A stretch of 64,000 nt of DNA from Istiophorus platypterus (GCA_016859345.1 CM029124.1:15508480-15572479), one strand, 5' to 3'. Positions 47,379-62,095 are shown, counted from the first letter of the stretch. Made by a program: numbers and translations. The notes: generated by a model from the letters alone, not told the origin.

Positions 47379-49146
47379 TGAATACATACACTGTTCTGCA
47401 CGTGCTGTCTTGCCCAAACACTTGTTGACAAGAGGAGTGAACTGGTAGGATACACAATGTTGCCTAAGGGGAGGACAGAGCTAGACTGACTGCCCCTTGA
47501 GACTAATGTGGGACTTCCCCTTAATTAAAACCACAGCTAATAAAGTCCAGCAGCATCTACTAAATGCCATTGAGCTGTAATACCTTGTGATGCCGCTTAT
47601 AATCACCCCCTACCCTGGGGCCCGTGGTTAATCAGGGTGAGTGAGTCTCCATTAAATTTACATCCCACCAGAGGAATAAGCCCCCAACAGCACATTTCTC
47701 CTTCCCAGTTAAGGCTGTGTCAGAGACACAGCATGTGATGTGTAAAAGCTTTGTGTGTGTTGCAGATGTGCAGGCAGGCCAAATGCTTTTGGTCCAGTGC
47801 AGTGCAGTACTGAGAATATATATACTATAGACTCTTCTTTACATGTACAGAAAATATGATGTAAAAAATAAAGCCATAACCATTATATACTCATTTTATT
47901 GTTTAGTATTTCATTTATTTATTTTTTTTATTCAGAGAAATTTTAATGGAAGCCAGGCTCTATTCTACAGGAGGTGAGCATTCATACTGGAAGCTGTCCA
48001 GTACAACCACATTCCCCACTCAGCTTTATCCTGCTAGTCCAGGGATCACACTGCCAACATGGCTCTCTGACCAACATCTTTCTGGTAATCCTGACCCTTG
48101 CTCCCGAACTGCTGCTTAGAAATTAGAAGTTTCCTTTTGGAGATGATCTAGGCCTATCGAGAAAGATGTTTTCTCTCAAATAAATGGCACTTGCTCCCTC
48201 TGTTGTCAAGTTACAGTATGACTATTCAGTCTGCAAGGTTTACTGGCCAGGAAACCCAGCCTGACTAACCTCAAGTTAAGGATATGCAATATCCTGGTTT
48301 GTATATTTGATTTTCATTTTTGTAATTTTTCTGGTGTTAAAATTACATTTAATGCATTTTTTATATTCAGACCTGACCATGGTTCTGGAACAGAAAAAGC
48401 CTCCCAGCATTTTTTTTTCCAAGCAGGTCTTTAAACTGCACTTATCTCGCTGTGCTTAACATTATTCAAATTGTTCTTGATTGCTGTAATTACCAGGCGG
48501 CATTTCCAAAAACTGCCAACCACTTGCATTTATAGCAGGCTATTATCTAAGCCTGAAAATTGTGGGCATGGATTTCCAACATATTATCTTGTTTAATTTG
48601 TAGATGCAGTCTCAAAACATGTACATTTATTAAACATAGTATATTTCACATATAATAGATATAATCATGTAATATTTAGCAAACATAGTGTATTTTATAT
48701 ATTATGTTGCTGAGAAAATAGTATATGATTCAAAAATAAATCTATAAACAAAAAGGAAATATAAGGTAGAATAACATGACAAATACTGACTTGATCTGAC
48801 ACCAATTATTGACACACCTGTGAGGACAATATCCTAACACTGCAGAGCCTCCATTGTGCCTGTAGAGGGCAATATGACCACATGTACTCAGTGATGAAAA
48901 TCTGATATAAAGACACCTGCTCAGGGTTTGCAATAAAAATGACCAAGAAATCCAACTGAAGCCCAGCAGTCAAGCAAAAAGTGGGACAGCAGTAATGAAA
49001 GGTGAATAAGTGACCTACATACACAGAGAATACAGAGCAGAAACAAGCACAACCTGTGCAGGGCACTTAAATAACACAGACATATATGATTAAAAGCACA
49101 CAAGCAGGTAGATAGTTCTTCGAAGAACACACCATTACAGTGCACT

Positions 49147-49147
<1 letters not shown>

Positions 49148-49204
<57 letters not shown>

Positions 49205-49211
49205 CACACAC
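49148..49211. repeat. (CA)n microsatellite
   Basis: About 32 CA units with one interruption (CAAA). It generates spurious Cys/Val open frames on the minus strand. Confidence 0.95.
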
Positions 49212-50372
49212 AAACTCGGATGAAAACTAGTCACAAGCAGCACAGAGCTCTCTGTGATCACTCATCACGTTCTCCTAGCTTTCTTGTCCCTTCTGGGGAC
49301 GTTGTTAGAGCTCTGCCACATTGTGCATAAACTCACTCCCATTTTTGATCTGGCGATTTCTGTCACGGTACATCCATCCTGATGAGGTGAAAAAAAGTGT
49401 CCTGAAAAATCAATGACAGCACTATTAGCAGCCATGTATACTGGGCTTCCAGACATGGAAATTTATCATATAAAATAATTTTAGCCTTAAATAACAGATA
49501 AGACACAGTTACAAATCAGGGCCATATCAGGTTGAACACAACGTATTGGTTTTACAGGGGTTTTTAGAATAAGCACTTTGATATGCAAGTTTTAAAGAAA
49601 TATTTGAAAATTAGCAGGCCTCCAAATCCACTAAATCGTGTGTATAACTGCAGGTGGAGTCGGCAAAAAACAGATTTAAAAGATAAGGCTAGGGTCACTT
49701 TAGATTGCTGTTATTGTTAAAAATGCCCATATAAACACCAAAACCAACAATGTGTCAGTCCGTCTCTTAATGACCTCTGACTGGGAAATTTAGAAAATGA
49801 ACCTGTTTATAATGTTTTTATTTCACAGAGAAAAAAGCAACATCAGGCTCTGGATAATCAGATAACACCTGTTAATTTTCTCTGCTTGGTTTCGGTCTTT
49901 TCATGGATTTTCTTGTTGTTAAGAAAAACATGGAATATTTCCAGATTTATCCTCTAAACTGTCAAAGAGAACAATGTCAAAAAATATGCCACTGCATCCC
50001 AAACAATGACAACTTCTAACGGTGGTCGCTAGTCCAAACTCACCAGCAAAGACATGATGGAAAAAAAGTATTCACTATTTCCAGGGTTATTTGCTAATAT
50101 CCGAATATGACAGAGTATATCAGTGTTTGTGTTAATACAATTTCTTTTTCAGGAAGCGTTAATATGATTCTGTCTACTTTCATTATATCTGTGTCTGATC
50201 ATATCACGGTATGATGCAGCTTTCATGTACTGCTGCAGTGCAGGTTATTTTACATCTGGGCAGTCCACAAAGGTTAATTAAAATGAACAGCAACTTGCAA
50301 TGTGAATTTCGACAAAGGCTTCACTGAAATTCTTTTCTTCCTTGTATTTTTGATCTACTTTTATAATTCCCT

Positions 50373-50412
50373 CAAGCTGCAAATATTCTTTTCAAGCTGC
50401 AAATATTCTTTT
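50373..50412. repeat. Exact 20-bp direct duplication
   Basis: CAAGCTGCAAATATTCTTTT occurs twice back to back with no mismatch. This is a recent slippage or duplication event in intergenic DNA. Confidence 0.9.
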
Positions 50413-52609
50413 CTCCATCTGTTGGGTTGAGGCTCTTCAAATCCGGTGTGCTACTGCTGATTAAAATGGTTATAGAAGGAGTGAAGAGTCATTTATTTCT
50501 CTGAGAAATGCTTCAGCACGTTTGCCCAAATTGACACCCAAATTAACAGCCTGGCCAATCCTTCATTAAAGCACTTAAACAAAACATGAAATGAACATTA
50601 TCTGAGCCTGAGCAGCAACCAGTCCCAGAATCCTGCCGCTGGCATTGGAAACACCGGACCTGTCGCCACCTTTTACTCACTCATCCTGCAGAAACAGCCT
50701 GACTGTCCCCCTGCCAGTGACACTGGACCTGGAAGGAGGCATTCAACTAATCTCTACCTTTTTTACACAGGGTACCATGGAGACTGGTGACAGGACTTAG
50801 AACATCCTGTGCACAAATGGATAAAAGTAAAATAATACACCTGAGACACTACACCTCAATTATGCAGCGATTTGGTGTATATGAATCATTTTGCTTGAAC
50901 ATAATTGAGGCTGGCAGACTGACAAAAATTGGGCACAGGATTCTGCCTTCTGTTATAAATAATTCAAAGCTAGGGAATAGATTGAAACACCAAGAAAGAA
51001 ACTACTAGTTATACTCTGTTGGCAGCTGTAGCAGCAACAATAATGAAGTCTTTTTCATGGGGGACTAATGGTAAGAGGGTCATTTTGATCCGTACAATCA
51101 CACTGTTATTCAGTTTCGGATCTGTTAGTTTTTGAGTGTGCGGATTGGACGCCAGCTCCCCTTCCATTCTAATCAAACCAGTTTCTGATCTCTAGTGAAC
51201 CTACTGAATTTTTCCAACCGCTAGAGCAGGTGGTTGGAGGACCTTCAAAAGGCCTGGAGCAGGTGTGTGCGTGCGCTGACAGTAGTGTAAAATTCATACT
51301 CTTTCTCTCCATCTCCGCTTCTCAACCTCAAACAGCGAGAGCACCCGGGCAGATAGCGAGCAGTCAGTGTTGGACAAAAATAGAACTCGATGCCCCTGCA
51401 CTCCCAAAGCTAGATACGCATGGCTTTGTTCGCTTGTTATAGGGTTTATGGAGGCTTTGTTTTCTTTATTATCAGGTGATGGAATTTTCCCAGAATGATG
51501 CAACTTATCAATCCGATGAGAGCAGTGCACTTTATAGGGAAGTCTCCTGATTATAGGTGTGGTGTAAGCAACGCGGGTGACAAATATAACCTATAATAAT
51601 GCTCCACTCTCCACACGTAATTACACCGAATTCGCACAGAGGAAAAGGAGAGTGGAGCTCTACATCTGAGAGTTTTCATGTCTGTCAGACTTTTTGGACC
51701 ATTTGGCCCCTGGATATAAATCTAAAAGCTGAAACTTAATATAACTTAACTCTAAATTACACCAGACAATATAATGAACTCAGTAACCGACTAAAAACAG
51801 TAAGCCCTTCTCTGGTTTATTATACTATTATTTACTGTGATATATATTCTCATAGTGACTGTGTTTAATCTGTGTGAATAGAGAGCAACAGAGCTCTCAA
51901 CCTGTATATTTTTGGAAGCCACTGGAGACAAAACACAGTAATCAAAGCATTTAAATGCACAATGCAATTTTTAGTCATAAGCAGAACTGTCAGAGACGTG
52001 TCCTTAAAGAGTGGACTGATTGTGAATAAAAAGTACTTGGGCAAATGGAGGCCTGTGTGTTGACTTGATTTGAATAAGCATTGTGATTAAGTGGTTGTTC
52101 TATACATGTAGTGGGCTGAGGGATGTGGACCAGTCAGCTCCCTGAGGGGGAGAGGAGGTTCAAGCCTTCCTGGCTCCTTCTGCACTCCTCCATTGGCTGT
52201 CGGCTCTCATCCATTTCCACAGCTCCCTTAATTGCCTGATTTCCTGACCCATGTTGAATACTTTGTACGCTGGGGGCTGGGGGTAATAATAATGACTTAC
52301 AGTGACATGCATTGGGAAGACTCGCTCCCTTGGCTATCACAGCTCGCACCAACAGACTACAGCCTCATCACAGACCATTTCTGATTTAATACTTAAATCC
52401 TCGTATTAAGATGTACAGGAGAAATATTCTGGGTCTGAGTTTTGAGAGACTCCTCTAGGACCATACGACCTACAAACTGTCAAAGGAAACAAGCACAAAA
52501 GGAAGTGGGGCTTTTTCTCTCACGCTGAAATCCTCTATTCAGATGCCCAAAGCTGGAAAACCTGAATTAGAGATAAGAATAAAATCATTATCACAATAAC
52601 GAACATTTC

Positions 52610-52790
52610 TTGAGCTAAAACGATTGGTTGATTAACCTATTACATAACAGGCAGAAAATGAATCATTAACAATTTTTATAAACAATTCAATATATGAGTC
52701 ATTTAAAGTTGAAACAATTAGTCAGATCTCTACAGTTTATCAACAGACAGTTAACAACCATTTTCATTATCGTTTAATCATTTTTTAAAG
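52610..52790. repeat. Degenerate fragment of the 19618-type repeat
   Basis: GAGCTAAAACGATTGGTTGA, AGGCAGAAAATGAATCATTA, GTTGAAACAATTAGTCAGAT, TATCAACAGACAGTTAACAA and CATTTTCATTATCGTTTAAT are words of the same family, heavily mutated. Confidence 0.5.
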
Positions 52791-54043
52791 CACCAACCAC
52801 TTCCTAGTTCCCCGCATCTTTTCTTAGACTTTTATCTGAGTAAACTAAATCTCGTTCTGTTTTGGACAGTTGGACGGACAAGACTAGACACTCAATAGCT
52901 GCAGCCTTAAGTCATTTTAATTGTAAAATGTGAATATCTTTGAACACGATCTTGGGCTGACTGTTTGGACTAAGGGTTGGACAAAACTGTTTATCAAAGA
53001 TGTCTCCTTGGGCTTTGAAAAAATGTGGCCACCATTTTTTACTGTTCTCTACAATTAGCAGATTAGCTAAATTCAGAATAACTGATAATGAGAGCAGCTT
53101 AGTTTTAGCCCTGAGCAACTAATGTGCCATTATATAGTTACACATGCATTACTTTTCATATTAATTACTTTTGATTACCCTTTTCAAGCTGTGCTTGCGA
53201 TTCTCTACTCAATAGTCTTTTAGAGGAATATGTAAAACCATAGAAAACTAAAAAGCACTTTCATTTTTGTGTTGAGGTTCCCAATAGCATAATAAAAGGC
53301 ATCTTACTCAAAAATGTACTTCTGACAGTTAGTGAGCTTTGAGAGAATACAGAAGAAGGGGAACATGAAGTATCTTTCAAGTCATGTCCAGCTCGTAATC
53401 TCGAACAGTTTGTAATGTTCGGCATCGAGACTTTAAAGCACTTTAGGTCTACAATACTCAGGGCTCATGAAAACTCGTCATCTGGGGAGCCCTCCGTGCT
53501 TACACAGTGCTATTGTTCACTATTTATGAAACTTTCCATGCAGTGAGGATGCGAGAGACGGTCGGATGCACTCGCTAGTGACGTTTGAATTCCAAAGGAA
53601 ATTTCTCTCACAGTCATTAGTGATACTCCTGCAAGCACAGCAATAATCTATGAGCTGGAATGAGATATTGAGAGATTTGGCTTGACAACAGTGTGCTGCT
53701 TACCATTTTGATTCTGATATGAAATTACAAGAGAACAAGTATAATTTTTAATACATCAGTTTCATCATATCTATTTCAATTAACCACCTCCTTCCTTATG
53801 ATTTGAACTGGTAAAACCTATCAGATGCTTTTAGTCCAAATTTCCATCGACATGAATTAAATCTGTCTAATCAGCCCATAAAAACAAAAGTTCGTTTCCG
53901 AAAAGGAGCACACACAGTCAGGATTATTCCCAACAACATCAGATTAAAGGGATCAGCTGTCAGACATTCACAAATGATCATTTTTTTTCTTTCTCTCTAA
54001 TTAGCTGGCTTATCGCAGCCTGTTCACACTGCGGACGCAGCAT

Positions 54044-54059
54044 GGGGGGGGGGGGGGGG
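54044..54059 (+). repeat. Poly-G run (16)
   Basis: Sixteen consecutive G residues. Length may be inaccurate because of homopolymer sequencing error. Confidence 0.9.
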
Positions 54060-54213
54060 CTCTATCATGTAGCGATAGAATCATCCAGTCGGTCTTAGTT
54101 GTTGTTGTTGTTGTTCCTCTAAGCTTCATCTTCTTCTTCTGACAGATCTGTTCAGACTTTATGTGGCTTCTGTTACTTCTCTCTGTAAGCAGCTTGCTCT
54201 CACACATTTACAG

Positions 54214-54349
<136 letters not shown>

Positions 54350-54584
54350 ACCACTAGCATCCCCTCAAACAGAGGGAAGAATGCCTCTGCAACCAACTTT
54401 ACACTTTATCTACACTTTGGAGTCAAACAAATAAGCTGTACCCCGATGTGTTAATTCGTTAATTTTATTGGTGCCGGTAGGTGGGGTTTGTTAGCTTTGG
54501 ACAGAATCCGGCTGGCTCTTTCCGGGCCTTATGCTTAACTAATGGGCTGCTGGCTATGGATTCAGATTTACTGACCAGTAGTAA

Positions 54585-54655
54585 TGATCTTCTCATCTGA
54601 ATCTTGGCAAGAAAGCGAACAGGCATATTTCCCAAAACGTCAAACTTATCCTTTT
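54585..54655. mobile_element. End fragment of the terminal-inverted-repeat family seen at 15550
   Basis: CTCATCTGAATCTTGGCAAG, AAAGCGAACAGGCATATTTC and CCAAAACGTCAAAC correspond to the right end of the 15550-15725 element (CATCTAACTCTCAGCAAGAA, then GTATTTCCCAAAATGTC). Confidence 0.55.
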
Positions 54656-56944
54656 AATCCCCGTTTTTAGTCAGACATAAAAATCATAAAGATGCTTCAT
54701 AAAAGAAGAATGATTCACAATATCAGGATGGAAACTTGATGAGAGAATATATCTTCCCCAATCCTCCAAGCACAGTATCTTAACTTAGCTTTACTATACT
54801 GTTTTGCCCCTGCTGATTTGCCCCTGGTTGCACCATCATTACCCCCAACCCACTTACACCGCAAACTCTTTTCCATCGCTGAAGATGAGAGAAAATATTA
54901 CTTCTTCTACAGGGCATCATTGCCAGGAATACTGGGGGTGATAAATTCTTAAATTCTGATAACGAAGCAAGCGCTGCACCAAATGAAGCCAAAGTATTCT
55001 CGCCATGCATGACTGCTCTTTTCCTTTCTCACTCGCCTTACACCAGAGAAAACCCTCTCGAAAATTAATCTCAAGTGTCACATGCTGAGCTCACTTGATT
55101 TTTGCCGCAGTGTTGACATTAACGATCACGCATTTCTCCTTCATGTCTCTACCTGGCAAAGATTCAGTCACACATAAAGTATAAATGAATTGCCAGTCAG
55201 ACTAATAAAACAGACAATCAGTGCGTGAAATAAGAAAAAGGTGGCATGAGCAGATGTTGCATGACTCTGCAGGGATGAAAAGCAGATAATAATAGCGTGT
55301 CGAGCAAGACTTCCGACTTTGATATTTTTAATCTTTTATCTTTATTTTTCTTTACATATAGTATCTTTCGAGAATCACACACATTGGACACATGACACCT
55401 GAAGAATTAATCATCCTGTCTTTACTTTCAGCATCTGGACAAACATGAGTCGCTAATGCTGACGAGAGGAGTGTTGACCCTGGGGGATGTAGACTGTACA
55501 CAATACATCTACTTACAAATTTTTACTGACCTGTGTTCCGATTGGTTGGCGGTAAACTGACACATTTTGATCACTGATTGCTCTGATATTTATATATATA
55601 GACAGAGAAGGACTTTATGATGACTAATAAATTGTACAATAAATGTTATACAGTTATATAATAAACTTGTTATGCTGTTTGATGTTTACAAGGCACGCTG
55701 ACATGATCTTCCTCTTATTTAATGGGAATCACCAGTTAGGATCAAAATCTGGCAGTGCAGTGAAAAATAATATATTTACCACTTTGTGATCCCATTCTAA
55801 CAAAAAATATGAACACAGTATTCATTACCTCAAAAAATGTCTAAAACATATAGCTAACTACAACTGATCTGATGGTCAGTAAAAGTAGAAAATGTGATCA
55901 TCACATATGTCTTGAAAAAGCACTAAACGGCCAGCTGGGGGCAGGAGAATAAGCTGTTAAGAGAACACTGACATATTATCATTTTATGAAGTGTTTATGG
56001 TGAACGTATTCACAAACATTTTCCTCTCTACAGATCCAGTAGACACTAAGCAACATCATATTACATTTGGAGCTGTGTTTCTGGCCTCCTAATGAAGGTA
56101 AGTCCAACAGCTGTGAGAGGGAACCGAATCAGAAAAGCTGTGGTCCAGTATGAAATGTTGATTAAGGCAGCTTTAACATGCTACTGTACTCAAACTCTAT
56201 ATCCAGCTAATTTGTCTGTACAACTTCTTTGCGTCTCCAATGTCTAACATGTTCTTACTGTGGCCATAATCCACTAATTGGAACACCATCTTGATCAGCT
56301 GAGCTGGAAAATGTGTGACTAACGCCTGTAGTGCTGGGCTGTAGGATTTCATTCCATTGCAGTGAGGAGGTCAGCTGCCGGTCACACACCAAAGCTGCAA
56401 TTCTGCATATTGCTCCGAAAAATAAAGAATATGAAAAGCAACATTAATAGATAGGGTTAATTTGGTTGTGGTGGTGGGAGATGCAGAAAAGGGAAAGGTA
56501 GGTTATATTTTCTGAGTGTTTATTTGATTAAAAAATTGATATGGAAAAAAGGGTAAGAGGCAGGGGGATGTGACAACAGTGCCCGACTTTTTATAACTGG
56601 TCGGTCGATGCAACACATTTCTCCCTAACCAATGCTGATGCTACGGGACTGGGATATCGATTTTGTTGACCTTTGTTTCTGTTATTTACTCTTCTACACT
56701 TTTACTCTTGACAATTGTCAAAAATGCAGCCTCATCTCTTTTTTTTCTTGACCATTTTTTCCCTTTATGTGAATGATGTCTAGCCTCGCTGTTCTAACTG
56801 CTAAAACCAGAACAAATATACGTAAAAATATATAGTTTTCCTTTTTTTATTTTTTAAAAAGATGGAAGGAGAATAAAAACCCCAACCAGCTAAACCACTC
56901 AAACTAAAAAAAACAAAACAAAAAAGTAAAGGATCCTACATTGT

Positions 56945-58012
56945 GACGGTATTATTTTTGAACTGCATTCGACAGTGTCTGATAATAATAGACAACCTAT
57001 TATTCTTTCCTATTATTCCATTCTTCCTCTGCCATCTAGATATTCAAATATTTTTCCCATTTCTCACTTATGTGAAAAGCATCCACCTTTTTATCCTGCA
57101 AGGCTGCATTAAGGATAGATACCAGGCGAGGAATATATGGTTGACAAGTGATCTAAGTGTGGAGTCAGTTATAGTCTTTTAAGATGAACTTCTGAACATA
57201 ATCTCTCATCTGAATGTAACTGAATTTAGATCTGTTACTATTCAAATCTAGTAATTTCTGCATTCCAGCATTTTCCCTAGTGTCAAGGGCTGCTTTTAAA
57301 GCAGAGGTTGAAAACAAAGGGTTTCCATAGATTGGCATCAAGGGAGCTAGAGAGCTCAAGTTGACATGAATCGCTTCGAGTTGGTGGATATAGTATTTCA
57401 TTACTCTGATATATAGATTTAGGAGATCTGGAAGGAGATAAGAAAAAAGCCCCTGGATTACATGGGGAACACACTTCTCTTTGTAGTAGTGGCCTTTTAC
57501 AAGAGACATTGGGGGAGTGAAAGTAAAACATCCAGACAAGTACATTGATGGGCCAATAATAGTGAATAAAGTTGGGTATACCCCCCCCCCCCCCCCCCAG
57601 TCTTGGGTTTGGATTAGTGGATCTTTTTTTATTCTGGGTCGCTTGTTATTACAGAGAAATTGGGTGATAATGGAGTCTAGTTCCATTAAAAATAAAGGCC
57701 TCATTAAAATAGATTGGGAGATTTTGGGTTAAGTAGAGCAATTGAGGTAAACAGACGATTTTAATTGCATTGGGTCTGCCAATAAGGGAAAGAGGAACAG
57801 TCTGCCAGTTTTTCAAACATGATTGTAACCTGGAAATAAAAGGAGAAAAGCTTCCTTTAAAAGAGTCTTGGTATTTTCAGGTAGGCTGTATTCATAAATA
57901 TGTAAATTTGTTAGGAGCCCCTTTGAATTGCAACATGCTCAGTATATCTGGGTTGTATAGTCTGACTAAAATATATTTAAATCTCACACTTAAGCAAGAT
58001 TTAAAACACTTA
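56945..58012 (-). mobile_element. Decayed L1-type LINE, 3' part of the reverse-transcriptase ORF
   Basis: A 179-codon minus-strand frame (57165-57704) begins LFLMELDSIITQFLCNNKRP and continues with RIKKD and a Gly-rich patch. This resembles the region after the L1 reverse-transcriptase core, where family members read as a Ser/Ile-rich stretch, then W-x-N-K-x-P-R-I, then a GGLGLP-like motif. Neighbouring sequence on both sides continues the resemblance in other frames, so the copy is broken by frameshifts and stops. A poly-C run (57581-57598) interrupts the Gly-rich patch. It is a fossil; no catalytic YxDD region is seen in the fragment. Confidence 0.7.
57581..57598 (+). repeat. Poly-C run (18)
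   Basis: Eighteen C residues inside the LINE remnant, read as poly-Gly on the minus strand. True length is uncertain. Confidence 0.9.
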
Positions 58013-60892
58013 ACAACAGCTGATGGCTTGTGTTTGTGTTTATATACCTACTAATTACTTGCAAAGCCCAATTTACACTTTGCTTTTCCTGTTCCCAAGC
58101 ACCGCTCTTCTCTGGCCAACATAGACAATCATGTGCTGTGTATGGCCACAGCAGAGTCTGGATTAATGACACAAAGGAGGGAGTCATCAATTTGCAACTG
58201 CTAATTAACAACAGATAAAAGGGATGATGTGGTGAAAGGGATGACGGCAGGACAGGATTTGGCATTAAACTGGCAGGATTTCCATTACAAGGAAGAGTGA
58301 GCACAGAGAACGAAGCACTACAGCTGTAATTCAGTTAGTGCGACTGTCTTCAGGATTAATTCTAAGGAACAAAAGCACTGACAATACCAAGTTGAGGCAA
58401 CATGGTTTTCTCAGATATTACATAAGGTGTGCAGACACTTCACAAATTCATTCATGCTTTATATTTACCACTCTGCCCTCCATCAAGCAAAGTGTCTCTC
58501 TGTAGGAAATGATAAAATGTGCCATATAAGAAGTATCCAGCTCTGAACTCAGACTGATTCTTTTCCACAATACTTTTTCAAGCCCACTGAATTACAAGTC
58601 TCATTTGCTCCTCTATATCTGCCCCTATATCCGTGCTCATCTCTACCGATTTTGGACGACACTGAGAGCAAAGACAAGCGGCTGAAACACACAAGAATGG
58701 AGGTTTTTTCTTCTTTCAAGCGACATAGCTGATTTTGCAGCTCCTCCACTTCACTGTGCACAAGCGGGACTTAAGGAGCAGGTGTGTGACGATCTATGCC
58801 CCCTTCTCAATTATAGATGTGATGTTATGCAACAGAAGCTGCTTCTACTGTACTGGAGATGGTAATAAAGCCTAAAATACACTTGTTCAGGGGAGCCTTG
58901 TTTGCCCTGCTTGGATAGATCATGAAACTAGAAGCATTCAGCTCAGTGTTTTTGAACACAGTGGGAAAATTGTTTAAGGACTGGTTGGAGTCAGAAATTC
59001 CTGTGATCATGGTCATGCCAACACTGCCCCCTTCTGAAGTTGTAACGATGTTCTCTAAAACATAAATGGATTTTGTGAATCTTTAAACATTTGGTTACTT
59101 GATCTATAGTTAACTTTATATCAAATCAGGATAAGCTCAAAATACAACTGCAGAATTGTCTCTTGCACTGAACTGTGTGCTTGTTCCTTTCGCTGCTGAT
59201 TTTCTAGGACCCTTAGGTTGACTGAGAGCTGAAGCAGGATCATCTGCTGCTCAGTACTCACGCTCTTCCAGAGGCAATGCCTCAGCTCCCTTGACTCAAT
59301 AGTTATTGATACATAAACACCCACAAGTGGTAAAGGACTGTATGGCTGAGAAAACCCGTGCAGGCAACATGTCAGATGTTGGCATGGGGACCATATAGAT
59401 TTGGTATGTACCTAAAATCTCACGAGTATGTGTCCCACTGTCATATAAACCATTTACATAAAATATTAAATATATCAAGATGTTCAAGTCCCCTGGGTAT
59501 ATGATTTTTTTAAGTATGTTGTGTGTTATGCACATCACTAAAACATGTAGCAGTGTTTTAAAAATGTATGCATTGAGAAAGAACAGCAGTATTGAGATGA
59601 AAATCTGCAGGGTAATGAACTGTGTACCTACATACTGTGCAGTTGTTGTCTACATTTCTTTTGACTCTTTTTGCTCTGTCTCTTTGTGGTTGACATGCGC
59701 AAATTTGGTTGTAACAGTGACTCAGTTTAAACATGCAGATGATCTTGCCCCTTGACTGACAATCAGCCTATATGACAGGATTTGTGCCAGATGCGTGCAT
59801 GTAGCCGCTAGAATTAAAGCTACAGATGTGCGGGAAAGTCGATCAAGTTTGGAGAGGTTTCACCTCCAGGATAATACACGGTGTAATGGAGCCGCATGAC
59901 AGAGGGAAGAAAAGAACAGAACAACTTTTACTACCCCTCAATCAATGCATTTATCTCTCTCTGGCTGTGACACATTAACACCTGAAATGCCAGCACTCTT
60001 GTTTTATTATGCTTATTATGCTGATATGCACACACTTACACAGATCATCAGTCTGGGACTTATTCTGCCACACTCACCTTTTACAACCTCCCTCATTTAC
60101 TTTTATTTCAGCAAGTGCCTGACTATATTTCCCAGAGTGCGTTTCCCAACCTTCAAGCTAGATTTATCAATATGAGGCTCAGGAAATGAGAGTGTGTATC
60201 TGCATAACTGTTCTCATCTTTCTCCTCAGCTCCAGTGGAGTTGAAAGAAGTCGTTCCCGTTGTCAGTCACAGTCAGCCTGTACCTTGCCCATCCCTTCCA
60301 GCTGTCCTGTTACTGCCAGCAGTGAATGTGTACACGGGTATATGGGCTCTCTCCAACCTGCTCCACTACTGCGTCTCAACAGGCCAAAACCCTGAGCTCA
60401 AAATAGAATCCTACTTCATTTCATGCCTGGTGAAGCTCTAAATTTGAACCAGAGGGGATGCGACATTTGTGATAGATAGTGCGAGTAAATTAGAAAAAGA
60501 GCAAAGCCTGTTTGTCTGACAAATGTTCAAATTCTCCCCAGAACTTAACAAACCTAAAGGGACAATTACACAGACAAAGGAATGGAGTAACATTAGAGAA
60601 CAACATTTCTTTCTCTGACGCTCTAAAGTGAAACAAGCTTTTCAGCCTGGTCTTCTCCATGCCTAGAAAACCTACCTGAGCAGAACAACCAACTCTGGCT
60701 TTCATGAATGCATTTTAAGACTGGAGAGCACATACTTCAAATATTTATGAAAGTTTTGAAAAATGCCCTATCTCTTAATGTTAGGGAAAGTGATAAAAAA
60801 AAAAATCCTAAATCCACCTCTGTAACCAAATCTGTAAAATATAATGTGTTCTTTTCTGTAATAATGCTGACAAATTAACAAACTAAAATGAC

Positions 60893-61121
60893 ACTCAGAG
60901 AGCAAAGACCTCCGCCAAGGACGGTGTCAAAAACATACACTAGACCTCAGAGGGAAATCTGAAGATGTCCCCAAAATTTAATGGGTTCGTCCCTGGTCTT
61001 TGCCGCATCCCACCATCGCATTCAGTGCAAACCGTTTAAATGCTTTTTGTGTAATCCCGTTGATGCATAAACAAACCGATAGACATGGTGGAAAACATAA
61101 CCTCCTTGGTACAGGTAATAA
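60893..61121 (+). repeat. Teleost interspersed repeat (ACCTCCGCCAAGG family)
   Basis: ACTCAGAGAGCAAAGACCTC, CGCCAAGGACG, GGGTTCGTCCCTGGTCTTTG, TTTTTGTGTAATCCCGTTGA, AAACAAACCGATAGACATGG, then AACATAACCTCCTTGG follow the order of a common fish repeat whose two ends are near-complementary (CCTCCGCCAAGG and CCTTGG...GAGG). Class uncertain. Confidence 0.7.
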
Positions 61122-62074
61122 TGCTAAAGGCAGTTAGCAACCAGCACTTATTTTAGAGCATAGTTATGTTCAAAAGGACCTGCTTTACGCACATACTGAA
61201 CCTAACAAGGATCAAAAGTTTTCCCTGTAAAACAAAAACTAAATTAAAAGAAAGAAGAGCAGTTTCAGTTTTTCCTAATGTTCATTGGCTACCATCCTGC
61301 ATGTTTGAGATTAAAACCTGTTCTTTTATATTACCTAATATACATGATTTTTAATGCCTAAAAATATTAACATCATAATACTATTAAGAGTTATCATTTA
61401 AGCTAAAATGTGATCACACTCTCAAATCCAACATGTGAAAAGAGTTCCCTGCTATCTTTAAGACTCAACAGGCAACGGGGATATCAAATTCAATTTCATT
61501 TTGAGAGAAAATTCCTATCGGTCTGCAGAGTCGACATTAATTTATGTTTTCTTAATCAGGATGTGGGTAGGTTTTATAAGATAAAATCTGATTTGAATCC
61601 GGCAGAAGTAATCCCCCGTGGACATAAATCAAATTAGATAGTATGTTTCTGGAGTGCTGATTGTACCATCGCTCTGCTCCCTTATGTCAAAGATGACCAG
61701 AGAAAGTCTACGGGTCTTTCTTTGCTCCAGGTTGTCAGTCAACTGCTTCTTTGATTGAACCTAGGAAGCACAAATCTTTATAGGTCTCAATATCCTGTGC
61801 AGAATTGAAGAATGCTAAATCTTAAAGACAAATTGAGAGGATGTCTTGTATATGTATATTGTAGCTCTGTATTTTTAAACTTTTTCTACTAACCAGTGAC
61901 CTTTTCTTTGATATAGACATCAATCCCTCCATCCAAGGCCATTTTCAAAATGGAGTGACAGTATTTTTCTCTCAGGCAGGGTATGTGTAATGATTTGTTG
62001 ATCTTTAGAGAGAGAGACGACTTGATTACCAGTATTTCGGCTGCATTTATGTGTTTATTAATCTATTTCAGTGG

Positions 62075-62095
62075 ACAGAGAGAGAGAGAGAGGGA
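62075..62095. repeat. GA-rich simple repeat
   Basis: Short run of GAGA units (AGAGAGAGAGAGAGGGAGGA). Nothing else notable surrounds it. Confidence 0.8.

Noticed and set aside
57165..57704. 179-codon minus-strand frame as a possible host gene
   Set aside because: Its sequence resembles an L1 reverse-transcriptase ORF tail and the similarity continues out of frame on both sides, so it is a LINE remnant.
60186..60441. Overlapping plus-strand frames of about 68 codons starting near a CAG acceptor-like site
   Set aside because: No matching donor/acceptor partner exons, no recognised domain and two competing frames. Insufficient for a gene call.
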